Assembly: GCA_022801435.1 (NCBI GenBank)
Contig: JAAWSG010000001.1
Location: 54,741-118,740 of the forward strand
Source: Lawsonibacter sp.
GTDB taxonomy: Bacteria > Bacillota > Clostridia > Oscillospirales > Oscillospiraceae
Direction: 5' to 3'
DNA length: 64,000 nucleotides
Shown here piece after piece: positions 42,599 through 52,100 of this stretch. The notes below the pieces were generated by a model, which saw nothing but the letters and a program-made list of their open reading frames with translations, did no database searches and was not told where the DNA came from. Every line of letters starts with the position of its first letter. Positions within the stretch are counted from its first letter, which is position 1. Both the position numbers and the translations under genes were made by a program.

Positions 42599-43753
42599 CT
42601 ACTCCGGCCGCCCCCGCAAAATGGCGGCAACGTCCCAGACCGCGGCAATCACGTCCCGGCGCAGTCCGTCAAACATCCCCATCCCCGCCAGGTTGAGCAG
42701 TACCAGCAGTACAATGGGCCCCAGAATCATCCCCAGCACCCCCGCCAGCTTCATCCCCACATAGATTCCAACCAGGGAGAGAATGGGGGAAAGCCCGGTC
42801 TGATCCCCCACAACCTTGGGCTCCATCACCCGGCGGAACAGGGCGACCACCCCCCAGATGACCATCAGCGCCGTGGCCCGGGGCAGGTCTCCGGTGAACA
42901 GGTCGATGAAGGCCCAGGGGACCATCACCGTTCCCGCCCCGATGATGGGGATAAAATCCATCACCGCCAGCCCCAGCGCCAGCAGCAGGCCGTAGGGCTG
43001 GCCGGTGAGCCAGAAGCCCGCCAGCAGGATGAAGAACACCCCCACCGACAGCAATAATTCCGCCCGCAGGTAGCCCCCAAAGGCCCCCAGCGCCGTGGCC
43101 CGGAGCTGCCCCAGAAAGTGGAGCACCCCCTCGTCCAGCCGCTGTACCGCCCGGCTGCGCAGATAGGGGTAGTCCGCGGTGAGCAGATAGGTCGCCATGG
43201 TGAAGATGACCAGGGCCACCAGAAAGGAGGGCAGTCCCATGGCCTTCTCCCCCGCCGCCGAGCCCGCGCTGGCCAGGGCGGAGGGAACCACCTCGTTGAG
43301 CCACGCCAGCAGGCTCTCCGCCAGGGACTGGGCCATCTCAGTCACCTGCGGGGGGACCAGGGCCAGCAGATGGGCAAACAGCGCCTCCAGCCGCTCCAGC
43401 CCGGCCTGGAGGCTGTCCAGCAGGCCGCTCCAGTTCTGCACCAGAGAGACCAGCTGTCCCACGGCGGCGTAGCCCAGCAGACCCAGGACTCCCCCCGCCG
43501 CCCCCAGCAGCAGGAGCAGTACAATCAGGGTCAGGGCGCTTCTGCTCCAGCCCAGCATCCGCTGGAGACGCCGGACCCCGGGGTTGAGCAGCGCGGCGGC
43601 GGCCAGAGCGAAGAGAAAGGGGGCGAACAGATACAAAAGCCGCCGCCCCAGCCCCGCCGCCAGCCACACCGCCGCTCCAGCCAGCACGAACCGGATGCCC
43701 AGCCGCAGCCAGAGCTCCCCACGCTGCCGCCAGGTCAGCTGTCGATGCTCCAT
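42599..43753 (-). CDS. AI-2E/YtvI-family membrane protein
   Basis: The 384-residue protein has about eight hydrophobic helices and a long extracytoplasmic-type central segment (about 110-170). The pattern FAPFLFALAAAALLNPGVRRLQ, the DFIPIIGAGTVMVPWAF block and EPKVVGDQTGLSP are those of the AI-2E/PerM family; length and style match YtvI of spore-formers. Family members are exporters or have undefined roles. GGGGG precedes the ATG. It is a single gene in the block. Confidence 0.85.
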   Translation of the reverse strand: MEHRQLTWRQRGELWLRLGIRFVLAGAAVWLAAGLGRRLLYLFAPFLFALAAAALLNPGVRRLQRMLGWSRSALTLIVLLLLLGAAGGVLGLLGYAAVGQLVSLVQNWSGLLDSLQAGLERLEALFAHLLALVPPQVTEMAQSLAESLLAWLNEVVPSALASAGSAAGEKAMGLPSFLVALVIFTMATYLLTADYPYLRSRAVQRLDEGVLHFLGQLRATALGAFGGYLRAELLLSVGVFFILLAGFWLTGQPYGLLLALGLAVMDFIPIIGAGTVMVPWAFIDLFTGDLPRATALMVIWGVVALFRRVMEPKVVGDQTGLSPILSLVGIYVGMKLAGVLGMILGPIVLLVLLNLAGMGMFDGLRRDVIAAVWDVAAILRGRPE

Positions 43754-43825
43754 TTTGTACCCCCCTTGTTTCCGTGTTCATATGTTACCCCAGAATACCA
43801 CGGAATGGGTGAATAAAATGTAAAA

Positions 43826-43850
43826 TACCGCCCCAAAACAGAGGCGGTAT
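43826..43850 (-). terminator. Weak terminator after the DegV gene
   Basis: The arms TACCGCC/GGCGGTA with a 10-base loop are followed on the minus strand by TTTTACA. It lies 19 bases after the DegV stop. Confidence 0.55.
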
Positions 43851-43868
43851 CCAAAGAGTTCCTGGGGC

Positions 43869-44732
43869 TCAGACGCGGTAGACCAGACCGATGAGGTTGG
43901 GGCCGGCGTTGATGGACACAACGCCGCCGATGGGGTACTCCAGAGCGGCCTCCTCCTCCAGTTCCCTCCTGCATATCTCGGCCAGGCGGGCGCTCTGCTC
44001 CCGGTTGTTCCCCCGGATGAGGAGATAGGGGGTGTCCGGCCGGCGGTCCCTCCGGCACATCTCCGCCAGGGAGGAGATGACGCTCTTCTCCCCCCGGACC
44101 TTGGCGAGGATCTTGGACTCCCCGTCCACAAAGGTCATTACAGGCTTTAAACCCAGCGCCTCCCCCACAAAGGCGGCGGCGGCGGAGATCCGGCCCGACT
44201 TTTTGGCAAAGCGCAGGTCCAGCGGGGAGAAGACCACCTGCACATGGTCCACCCAGTCCTGGATATAGTCCGCAATCTCCTGGGGCTCCCTCCCGGCGGC
44301 GGCCATCCGCGCCCCCTGGACCACCGCCCAGCCATAGCCCATGGTGTAGTTCTTCGCGTCAATGATGGTGATAGAGAAATTCCCCTCCGCCTCCGGGTGG
44401 TCCTCATAGAACCCCTCCCGGGCCTGGAGGGCGTTGGCGTGGGTGGCCGAGCCCTTGGAGTTGATGGAGGTGTGGATCAGATGGGTGTACCCCGCCTCCC
44501 AGGTCTCCTCAAACAGCTGGGTGAAGACATAGGGGTTGAGCTGGGCGTGGGTGGGAATCCTGGGCGCGGACAGCAGCAGATCATAAAACTCGTCCGGAGT
44601 AAAATCCACCCCGTCGGACAGCTCCCGCTCCCCCATGGCGATGGGGAAGGGGAGCACCTGGATCTCCAGCTCCTCCCGCAGCTCCTTGGGGATATCGCAG
44701 GCGGAATCTGTACTGAATTTGATGCGGGCCAT
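43869..44732 (-). CDS. DegV family fatty-acid-binding protein
   Basis: The 287-residue protein opens with KFSTDSACDIPKEL, has HTSINSKGSATHANAL near 95 and GYGWAVVQGARMAAAG near 135, all DegV-fold features. DegV/FakB proteins bind a fatty acid for phosphorylation by FakA. The ATG at 44732 has AAGGAGG eight bases upstream. A promoter lies 70 bases upstream and no fakA is nearby. Confidence 0.92.
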   Translation of the reverse strand: MARIKFSTDSACDIPKELREELEIQVLPFPIAMGERELSDGVDFTPDEFYDLLLSAPRIPTHAQLNPYVFTQLFEETWEAGYTHLIHTSINSKGSATHANALQAREGFYEDHPEAEGNFSITIIDAKNYTMGYGWAVVQGARMAAAGREPQEIADYIQDWVDHVQVVFSPLDLRFAKKSGRISAAAAFVGEALGLKPVMTFVDGESKILAKVRGEKSVISSLAEMCRRDRRPDTPYLLIRGNNREQSARLAEICRRELEEEAALEYPIGGVVSINAGPNLIGLVYRV

Positions 44733-44804
44733 AGACTCGGCCTCCTTCACTGCGCCTGCCTCGGGAGCCGCGGCCCCCCTCCGGCGCTTATATTTTCCCC
44801 AGCC

Positions 44805-44833
44805 ATTATGGCAGAAAATGCCCCGCTTGTCAA
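44805..44833 (-). promoter_or_regulatory. degV-family gene promoter
   Basis: The minus strand reads TTGACA, 17 bases and CATAAT, 72 bases before the start codon. It overlaps the last few bases before the DUF896 gene stop. Confidence 0.65.
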
Positions 44834-44842
44834 ATGAAAATC

Positions 44843-45058
44843 TTATTGGGAACCCGGCTTTTTCTCCAGCTTTCTCCGGCTGCCGTCGGGGTACTGGATA
44901 TAGGTGCGGTCCAGCTGGGCGGTGAGGCTGGCTTTGAAGGCGGCCACGTACTCCTTCCGCAGGGCGTCCCGCTCCTGAAGCTCCTCCTGGGTCAGCCCCT
45001 CCGGGGTTCTGGCCTTCCGCGCCAGGGCGTTGATACGGTCGATCTTTTTCTGATCCAT
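44843..45058 (-). CDS. DUF896 family protein
   Basis: The 71-residue protein opens MDQKKIDRINALARKARTPE and contains GLTQEELQERDALRKEYVAAFK, the YnzC/DUF896 pattern, a two-helix SOS- or stress-linked small protein in Bacillus. Its ATG overlaps the TGA of the S4-domain gene (TGATG), so translation is coupled. The tail is basic. Confidence 0.9.
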   Translation of the reverse strand: MDQKKIDRINALARKARTPEGLTQEELQERDALRKEYVAAFKASLTAQLDRTYIQYPDGSRRKLEKKPGSQ

Positions 45059-45852
45059 CACAGATACCTCTCTAATACCAGCATGGTCCGGCCCTTTTTG
45101 GACTGGCCGGGGACCTCCTTGACTACGCACTTGCCCAGTCCCCGGCAGGTGAGCACGTCCCCCTCCTCCACCGTGCGGTCCCCCTTGAGGCAGTCCCGGT
45201 GGTTCACCGCCACCCTTCCGGCGGAGATGTGGGCGGCGGCCTTGGACCGGGACAGAGAGAAGCCGGCGGCCAGCACCGCGTCCAGCCTGGGGGTGGACAC
45301 CGTGTCCCGGATGGTCCGCACCCGGGCGGGAGCGGGGGTGAGCCGGTCCAGGGGGAGCTCCTCAAAGCGGGACCTCCACCTGCCCGCCCCCTCCCACTGG
45401 GAGAGCAGGATGGGCAGGCTGTCCCGCAGCACTACCCCCTGGCACACCCCGGGGGCGGGGAGCAGGATGTCCCCCAGTACCTCCCGGGTGATGCCCAGCC
45501 CCATGAGGGAGCCCAGAATGTCCCGGTGGGTCAGGCCGGCCTCCGGGGGGAATTTTGCCTGGACAGCGGCCAGGATCTCCTCCGGGGCGGCGGCGTCCTC
45601 CTCCATCCAGTCAGGCAGGAAGAGGCAGACACACCGCTCGCTGTCCGGGTATCCGCCCAAAAACAGATGCCGGGGCCTCCCCCAGGCGCTGAGCAGACCG
45701 GCCACCGACGCCCGCTCCCCAGGGGAGAGAAAGGGAGTGTGGGCGGGGACACCCCGGTCCTGGGCCAGCTCCAGCTTGTCCAGCGCCCGGGCCAGCAGCA
45801 TCCGCTCCTCTCCGCTCTGGGCGCACCGGTCCAGCAGCTCCTTCTTATTCAT
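45058..45852 (-). CDS. S4-domain RNA-binding protein (YlmH-like)
   Basis: The 264-residue protein has an N-terminal YlmH-type domain and a C-terminal S4 domain (RLDAVLAAGFSLSRSKAAAHI, AGRVAVNHRDC, then VEEGDVLTCRGLGK, residues about 180-250). YlmH relatives bind ribosomal RNA or stalled ribosomes; in Bacillus YlmH sits in the division cluster, here it stands with DUF896. GGAGGGG is seven bases before the ATG at 45852. Confidence 0.88.
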   Translation of the reverse strand: MNKKELLDRCAQSGEERMLLARALDKLELAQDRGVPAHTPFLSPGERASVAGLLSAWGRPRHLFLGGYPDSERCVCLFLPDWMEEDAAAPEEILAAVQAKFPPEAGLTHRDILGSLMGLGITREVLGDILLPAPGVCQGVVLRDSLPILLSQWEGAGRWRSRFEELPLDRLTPAPARVRTIRDTVSTPRLDAVLAAGFSLSRSKAAAHISAGRVAVNHRDCLKGDRTVEEGDVLTCRGLGKCVVKEVPGQSKKGRTMLVLERYL

Positions 45853-45884
45853 GGACACCCCTCCAGGCTCTGTATGTGGACTCC

Positions 45885-45913
45885 ATTATACTCCATCCGG
45901 GCAAAAATGTAAA
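45885..45913 (-). promoter_or_regulatory. Promoter of the S4-DUF896 operon
   Basis: The minus strand reads TTTACA, 17 bases and TATAAT, 33 bases before the start codon. Confidence 0.75.
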
Positions 45914-45959
45914 TCCGCTTTTATCCCCTTGAGGACGGGCGGCTTTGGCGGCCTCCGCC

Positions 45960-45988
45960 TTGCATTGCGGGGTGATCTGTGCTAAAAT
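45960..45988 (+). promoter_or_regulatory. Promoter of the HAD hydrolase gene
   Basis: TTGCAT, 17 bases and TAAAAT lie 53 bases before the ATG at 46041, divergent from the S4 operon promoter. Confidence 0.7.
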
Positions 45989-46040
45989 GAACCAACAGGG
46001 CCGGCGTATGAATGTCTGGCCCGCTGAAAGGGGAACTCCC

Positions 46041-46853
46041 ATGGGAAAATTTGACGGTGTGCTGCTGGTCAGCGACTTTGACGATACGTATGTGGGGCTG
46101 GACGGCTGTGTCCCGGCGCGCAACCTCCAGGCTCTGGACTACTTCCGGGGCGAAGGGGGCCGGTTCACCATCGCCACAGGCCGCAGTCACCGCACCTTTA
46201 CCCCTCAGCTGGGGAGGATGCCCCTGGACGCGCCGGTGGTGCTGTCCAACGGCTCCGCGTTGTACGACTACCGCGAGGACAGGATGCTGGTCCAGACCTA
46301 TCTGCCCGACAGCGCGCCGGAGGATTTTGCATGGCTGCTGAACGAGCTGCCTCAGCTGGCGCTGGAGACCTACCACGGGGACGACATCTACGTCTGCCGC
46401 CCCAATGCCTACAGCCAGGCCCATCTGGTCAAGGTGGGATGCGGCTGCACCGTGTGTCCCCCGGAGGAGATCCCCACTCCCTGGACCAAGGCTATCTTCC
46501 ATCAGGAGCGGCAGGTGCTCCTCCAGGCCCGACGGCTGCTGCTGGACCGGGTGGGGACGGAGCGCTATGAGGCTATTTTTTCCAACGCCGTCTATTTGGA
46601 GATGACCGCCCGGGGAAGCACCAAGGGAGGTATGGTGGCGCATATGCTCCAGTACACCGGCGGGCCGGCGGAGCACCTCTACTGCGTGGGGGACAACCAG
46701 AACGACATCCCCATGCTGGAGCGCTCCGCGATCCCCTTCGCCCCCGCCAACTGCGCCCGGGAGGTCAGGGACTGGGGAGCGCGGGTCCTGTGCTCCTGTG
46801 ACGAGGGGGTTATTGGGGATATTGTGGATATTTTGGACGGAATTTACCGGTAA
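46041..46853 (+). CDS. HAD superfamily (Cof/IIB-type) phosphatase
   Basis: The 270-residue hydrolase has motif I VSDFDDTYV with the nucleophile Asp, motif II TIATGRSHRTF (Ser/Thr), a type IIB cap domain, motif III Lys in the GSTKGGMVAHML region, and motif IV CVGDNQNDIPML. It would dephosphorylate a sugar phosphate or similar metabolite. The ATG at 46041 is chosen because AAAGGGG lies seven bases upstream, the longer frame being unlikely. It starts the plus-strand part of the right side. Confidence 0.92.
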   Translation: MGKFDGVLLVSDFDDTYVGLDGCVPARNLQALDYFRGEGGRFTIATGRSHRTFTPQLGRMPLDAPVVLSNGSALYDYREDRMLVQTYLPDSAPEDFAWLLNELPQLALETYHGDDIYVCRPNAYSQAHLVKVGCGCTVCPPEEIPTPWTKAIFHQERQVLLQARRLLLDRVGTERYEAIFSNAVYLEMTARGSTKGGMVAHMLQYTGGPAEHLYCVGDNQNDIPMLERSAIPFAPANCAREVRDWGARVLCSCDEGVIGDIVDILDGIYR

Positions 46854-46969
46854 GTTGTACGGGGGCGTACACATAATCCCTCCCTGCCGCATATGATGAG
46901 AGTATTAGAACAGGCCGCTCCGCGTCCGGCGGGGCGGCCTCTTGCAGTCAGAACGCGGGAGGATCACAG

Positions 46970-47083
46970 ATGAATTATGAACCCAGTACGCTGCCCCTGC
47001 CCAATCTCCCTGCCGGTCCCGGACCGAGAGATCTGGATGACCTTATCTTTTGGGAGGAGAATTGGCTGGCCAGCGACCGCTAG
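46970..47083 (+). CDS. Hypothetical 37-residue protein
   Basis: The short ORF reads MNYEPSTLPLPNLPAGPG through to EENWLASDR, with an acidic, Trp-containing C-terminus. GGGAGG stands seven bases before the ATG, and a strong terminator follows its stop within 11 bases, so it has the look of a real small gene. I recognise no family. It may be a short peptide gene of the strain group. Confidence 0.5.
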   Translation: MNYEPSTLPLPNLPAGPGPRDLDDLIFWEENWLASDR

Positions 47084-47093
47084 AGAACAGAAA

Positions 47094-47134
47094 TGGGGAC
47101 CGGGTGTGTGACACGCCCGGTCCCCGCTCTTTTT
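47094..47134 (+). terminator. Terminator after the 37-residue ORF
   Basis: The arms GGGGACCGGG/CCCGGTCCCC with a loop are followed by GCTCTTTTT. It ends at the stop codon of the convergent DUF1540 gene. Confidence 0.8.
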
Positions 47135-47306
47135 ACTGCGCGCTCAGCTTGAAGGACGCGCACTCAGTCCCCTCGCACTTGGTGGGGGAGCAGTCGCAAC
47201 AGCCCACCTTGATGGAGTTCAGAGAACAGCAGTTCTTGGGGCTGTTGTGATAGGCGCAGGTGCTGACAGAGCACTTGATGCTGGTGTTGCAGGTCTTGTT
47301 ATCCAT
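47133..47306 (-). CDS. DUF1540 domain protein (Cys-rich)
   Basis: The 57-residue protein has eleven cysteines in a repeated pattern (IKCSVSTCAYH at 10-20, then KNCCSLNSIKVGCCDCS and TKCEGTECASF), which matches the DUF1540 metal-binding-like family found in spore-formers. Its Cys spacing suggests that it binds zinc or iron. The ATG has an AGGAGG site eight to nine bases upstream. The gap 47307-47408 holds no further gene. Confidence 0.85.
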   Translation of the reverse strand: MDNKTCNTSIKCSVSTCAYHNSPKNCCSLNSIKVGCCDCSPTKCEGTECASFKLSAQ

Positions 47307-47408
47307 AATCAATTACCTCCTCCTTGTGGATGGCCTTAGTATGGATGAAAACCGTCTGAACTATTCCTCAGCTTCAGAAATTTTGAAACTGGAACAAATT
47401 TGAAACGA

Positions 47409-47446
47409 GCCAGGGGTCCGGATTTCGGACCCCTGGCAATTTTTTA
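47409..47446 (-). terminator. Terminator of the SLH/GH25 gene
   Basis: The 12-bp arms GCCAGGGGTCCG/CGGACCCCTGGC enclose a five-base loop. It begins right at the lysozyme stop codon; the minus-strand T-run is weak (CGTTTC), whereas six T residues lie on the plus-strand side. Confidence 0.6.
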
Positions 47447-48889
47447 TGGCTGATTCCATGTGCTCCAGTCCGTGAGGCACAGATCCAGGTCCACCCGGCC
47501 CTCAATGCCGTCCACCTCTCCCGAGCTGGAGTACTGCCACATATGATAGTGGTAGCGGAAGCTGCTGGGGGCCCAGTCCCGGGTGTAGTGAGCCAGCCAG
47601 AAGGGGTACTGGGTCAGCTCCTCCAGCTGAAGGCCGCCGGCGTAGATCTTGGAGGGGCTGCCGTAGGTCATGGCGGTGTAGCCGGCCTCCTCCACCATGG
47701 AGCAGAAGGTCTGGGCGCACTCGGTGGTGGTCTTCCCCTCCGCGTCCTTGGTGCGGGAGCTGTCCTGGTCCACCTGCTCCCAGTCGAAGACCACGGGATA
47801 GGTGATGTCATAGCCCTCGATCCACGCCAGGGTCTGGAGGGCCTCCTCCTCGGCCTCCTCCACGCTGGTGGCCTGGGAGAAGAAGTACACCCCCACCTCC
47901 AGACCGTTGTCCAGCGCCCCCTGGATGTTCTGGTCAAAATAGGCGTCCTTGTTGATGGAGCCCACCGAGTACCCCCGGTAGCCCACCCGGATCATGGCGA
48001 ACTGCACTCCGGAGGCGGCCACCCGGGCCCAGTCGATCTCCTTCTGGTGGGAGGAGACATCCACCCCGATGTAGCAGGGGGCGTCCCCCTGGTAGGTGAG
48101 AAAGCCGTTTTGGATGGAAAATCCCTCGCTGTCATAGGCATTAGGCAGGAGCGGGCCGGGCTCCGGGGTCTCGGTCTCGGAGGGGTGAAGGAACGCCTGG
48201 TCGTAGCGCATCAGGATGGCCGCGCCCTCCGCCCGGGTGGCGGTCCCCTGGGGGTCGAAGCGGTTGCCCGGCTTGCCCGAGATCAGCCCCTGCTCGTGGG
48301 CCCACTCCACCCCGTTGATGGCCCAGCGGGCGATGGAGGGCCGGTCCTCAAAGCGGGCGGACACCTGGGGGAGCTTGCTGCCCATGGAGCGCCAGAGGAT
48401 GACGGACAGCTGTTCCCGGGTGACCAGGTCGTCCGGCCCGAAGCGCCCGTCGTCATAGCCGTCCACAAAGCCCTGCTGCCAGGACCAGAAAATGGCGTCG
48501 GCGTCCGGGGCGTCCAGGGGCACGTCCAGGAAGGGGCTGACCGGCTCGGGGGGCTGGGTCTCCTCCTCTTTGCCGTCCCCCTGCTTTGCCTCCTCCCCGC
48601 TCTCGAACTCCTCGGGGGTCAGGTCCACCTCGGGCCGGTCGGCCAGAAGGTAGAGGGCGTGGGCCACCATGGACCGGGTCAATGGCTCCTCGGGGGCGAA
48701 GAGGCCGTCCTCCCCCGCCAGCAGCAGCTCCCGCTCATGGCAGTAGTTGACCGCCTTGGCATACCAGGCTCCGGCGGGCACGTCGCTGAGCTCCGCCGCT
48801 GCCGCCGCCGCCGCCGGGGCCAGCGTCAGGGCCAGGCTGAGGGCCAGCGCCCCGGAGAGGAGGCGCTTGAACATCGTATGTTGTCTCAT
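47444..48889 (-). CDS. Secreted SLH-domain GH25 lysozyme
   Basis: The 481-residue protein has an Ala-rich signal peptide (1-32). S-layer homology units follow at about 35-85, 118-170 and 178-230 (AWYAKAVNYCHERELL, GFVDGYDDGRFGPDDLV and INGVEWAHEQGLISG), then a C-terminal glycoside hydrolase 25 domain from 272 (YIGVDVSSHQKEIDW with D277; a PVVFDWEQVD catalytic pair near 368-375). It likely sits on the wall through SLH and cleaves peptidoglycan for remodelling or daughter-cell separation. The ATG at 48889 has AAAGGA upstream; a promoter lies at 48935. Confidence 0.92.
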   Translation of the reverse strand: MRQHTMFKRLLSGALALSLALTLAPAAAAAAAELSDVPAGAWYAKAVNYCHERELLLAGEDGLFAPEEPLTRSMVAHALYLLADRPEVDLTPEEFESGEEAKQGDGKEEETQPPEPVSPFLDVPLDAPDADAIFWSWQQGFVDGYDDGRFGPDDLVTREQLSVILWRSMGSKLPQVSARFEDRPSIARWAINGVEWAHEQGLISGKPGNRFDPQGTATRAEGAAILMRYDQAFLHPSETETPEPGPLLPNAYDSEGFSIQNGFLTYQGDAPCYIGVDVSSHQKEIDWARVAASGVQFAMIRVGYRGYSVGSINKDAYFDQNIQGALDNGLEVGVYFFSQATSVEEAEEEALQTLAWIEGYDITYPVVFDWEQVDQDSSRTKDAEGKTTTECAQTFCSMVEEAGYTAMTYGSPSKIYAGGLQLEELTQYPFWLAHYTRDWAPSSFRYHYHMWQYSSSGEVDGIEGRVDLDLCLTDWSTWNQP

Positions 48890-48934
48890 AAAATTCCTTT
48901 CTGTCTGAAAATTTGCCAGCTTGTACCATATGTT

Positions 48935-48964
48935 AGTATATACTCCCCTTCCCCGCCCCGTCAA
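48935..48964 (-). promoter_or_regulatory. SLH/GH25 gene promoter
   Basis: The minus strand reads TTGACG, 18 bases and TATACT, 45 bases before the start codon. Confidence 0.7.
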
Positions 48965-49030
48965 CCGTATTTTTTTGGAAAACCGCCGGCTCCCGCCAGA
49001 CGGCGCGGCAGAAAAGGAGTGGTTTCGCCC

Positions 49031-49059
49031 TTGTTCTGGGGGGCGGAGTGTGATATACT
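49031..49059 (+). promoter_or_regulatory. mfd promoter
   Basis: TTGTTC, 17 bases and TATACT lie about 105 bases before mfd, divergent from the SLH/GH25 promoter. Confidence 0.65.
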
Positions 49060-49156
49060 GATAAAAGGATAAGAAGGGCCCGGCCCGCGCAGCGCACCCC
49101 ACCCCCTCGCCTGGGGCGGGGCGTTGCCGCGTGCCGGAGCGGATCAAAAATCGAGG

Positions 49157-49172
49157 TGTTTCACGTGAAACT
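49157..49172. promoter_or_regulatory. parS site 1, overlapping the mfd start codon
   Basis: TGTTTCACGTGAAACT matches the parS consensus TGTTNCACGTGAAACA at 15 of 16 bases. It contains the GTG proposed as the mfd start. ParB bound here could block mfd translation or transcription near the start. Confidence 0.85.
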
Positions 49173-52100
49173 TCTTACCGCTGTTCTGCACCGTATGCCG
49201 GAGTTTCAGGAGCTTCTGGCCGCTGTGGAGGGGGGGCGCTCCCCGGTGGCCCTCTCCGGCGCGGCGGCCATCCACCGGGTACACATCGCCGCCGGAGTGG
49301 GCCTGATGACCGGCCGGCCGGTGGTGATGGTGTGCCCCGGGGAGAGCGAGGGGCTCAAGCTGGCCCGGGACCTGGCCGCCTTTACCGGAGTGCAGGTCCC
49401 CGTGCTGGGTCCCCGGGAGTTTGTTTTTCACAATACCGCCTCCGCCTCCCGACAGTGGGAGCACCGCCGCCTGACCCAGATGAGCCGCCTGTCCAGGGGG
49501 GAGACCCCCTTCCTGGTGGCCACGGTGGAGGGCCTGCTCCAGCGCACCATCCCCCCAAAGGAGCTGGACCGCTGCCGGACCGTCCTGCGGACCGGGGGGC
49601 GCTGTGACCTGAATGAGCTGGCGGATACCCTGTCCGCCGCCGGGTATGTCCGGTGCCAGCAGGTGGAGAGCGTGGGGCAGTTCGCCCTTCGGGGAGGCAT
49701 TTTGGACCTCTTCTCCCCCGCCATGGACCAGCCCGTCCGGGCGGAGTTCTTCGGGGACGAGGTGGACGCTATGGGGATCTTCGACCCGGCCACCCAGCGG
49801 CGCATCGAGAATATTGACGCGGCGGAGATCCTCCCCGCCGGCGAGGTCCTCCCCCAGCTGGCCCCCGGCGGGCTGGCGGGTCTGGCCAAAAGGATCGGGA
49901 AGCTGGCAGGGAAGGCCCTCCAGAGCGGGAACCGGTCTCTGGCAGAGAACCTGGAGGGGGACGCCCAGTCCCTGAGCCAGGGGCACAGCTTCCCGGCGGC
50001 GGACCGGTATCTCTCCCTCATCTATCCGGAGCTGGCCACCGCGGCGGACTACCTCCCCAAGGACGCCTGCCTCATCTTCGACCAGTGCGCCCGGACGGCG
50101 GACCGGGGCAGGAGCTACCAGTGGCAGCTGGAGGAGGATGTGAAGCTCCTTTTGGAGCGGGGGGAGCTGGACGGCTCCTGCGGGGTGCTCTCCCGCACCT
50201 TCCCCCAGCTGTGCGCCATGCTGGAGGACTGGGCGGTGGTTTACCTGGACTCCTTCACCACCTCCTCCGCGCCTACTCCACCCCGGACAATGATCTCCCT
50301 CCCCGCCAAGCAGCTCCCCCCCTTCCTCGCCAGCCTGGAGACGGCGGTGCAGGACCTGGCCCACTACCAGAACAGCGGCTTTGCCAGTCTGGTGCTGGTC
50401 TCAGGGGAGCAGCGGGCCATTGATTTGCAGACCCTCCTCCGGGAGCAGAAAATAAAATCCGCGGTGGACTTCCGCCTGAAGGAGCTCCCCGGGCCGGGTC
50501 AGGTGGTCCTCACCGTGGGAGGGCTGTCCGGCGGCTTCGAGTACCCGGGCATCCGGCTGGCGGTGCTGACCGAGGGGGAAAAACCCGCCGCCAAAAAATC
50601 CAGGGGCCGGAAGGACGCCACCAACCGGCAGAAGCTGAAGTCCTACGCCGACCTCTCCCCCGGCGACCTGGTGGTCCATGAGCACCACGGGGTGGGCCGG
50701 TTCGAGGGCATGGTGAAGATGCCGGTGGACGGGATGGAGCGGGATTATGTAAAAATCGCCTACGCGGGCACAGACGTGCTCTATGTCCCCGCCACCCAGC
50801 TGGACCTGGTGAGCAAGTATATCGGCGGAGGCGAGGAGGCCAACGAGACTCGGAGGCTCAACCGCCTGGGGGGCCAGGAGTGGGAGAAGGCCAAGACCAA
50901 GGCCCGGAAGGCGGTGCAGGACCTGGCGAAGGGGCTGATCCAGCTCTACGCCAAGCGCCAGCGCCAGCCGGGGTACGCCTTCTCCCCCGACACCCCCTGG
51001 CAGCGGGAGTTTGAGGACCAGTTCGAGTACACCGAGACAGAGGACCAGCTGCGCTGTATCGCCGAAATCAAGCTGGATATGGAGCGCCCCACCCCCATGG
51101 ACCGGCTGCTGTGCGGGGATGTGGGCTACGGCAAGACCGAGGTGGCCTTCCGCGCCATGATGAAGTGCGTTATGGACGGCAAGCAGGCCGCCATCCTGGT
51201 CCCCACCACCGTCCTGGCCCGGCAGCACTACCTGAATGCCCTGGGGAGGTTTGCCAAATATCCGGTGAATATCGATGTGGTCTCCCGCTTCCGCACCCCC
51301 GCCCAGATGAAGGAGACCCTCCGCCGGGTGGAGGCCGGAAAAGTAGACATCCTCATCGGCACCCACCGGCTGTTCAATAAGGATGTGCGCTTCAAGGACC
51401 TGGGGCTGCTGGTGGTGGATGAGGAGCAGCGCTTCGGGGTGCAGCACAAGGAGAAGCTGAAGGAGGCCTTTCAGCAGGTGGATGTGCTCACCCTGTCCGC
51501 CACCCCCATCCCCCGGACCCTGAATATGGCCCTGTCCGGCATCCGGGATATGTCCACCCTGGAGGAGCCCCCCGCCGACCGCCAGCCGGTGCAGACCTAT
51601 GTGCTGGAGCACGACTGGGACCTGCTGGGGGACGCCATGCGCAGGGAGCTGGAGCGGGGAGGCCAGGTGTTTTACCTCCACAATCGGGTGGAGACCATCG
51701 ACCGCTGCGCCGGCCGAATCCGCCAGCTGCTGGGAGAGGACGCGGCGGTGGGGATCGCCCACGGAAGAATGACCCAGGAGGCCATTGACGATGTGATGTC
51801 CCAGATGACCGACGGGGCGCTGAATGTGCTGGTGTGTACCACCATTATCGAGACGGGCATCGACCTGCCCAATGTGAATACCCTCATTATGGAGGACGCC
51901 GACCGCCTGGGTCTGGCCCAGCTCCACCAGATCCGGGGCCGGGTGGGCCGGTCCAGCCGGAGGGCCTTCGCGTACCTCACCTACCGGCGGGGAAAGGTGC
52001 TCTCCGAGGTGGCGTCCAAGCGGCTGGAGGCCATCCGGGAGTTCGCTGAGTTCGGCTCGGGCTTCAAAATCGCCATGCGGGATTTGGAGATCCGGGGGGC

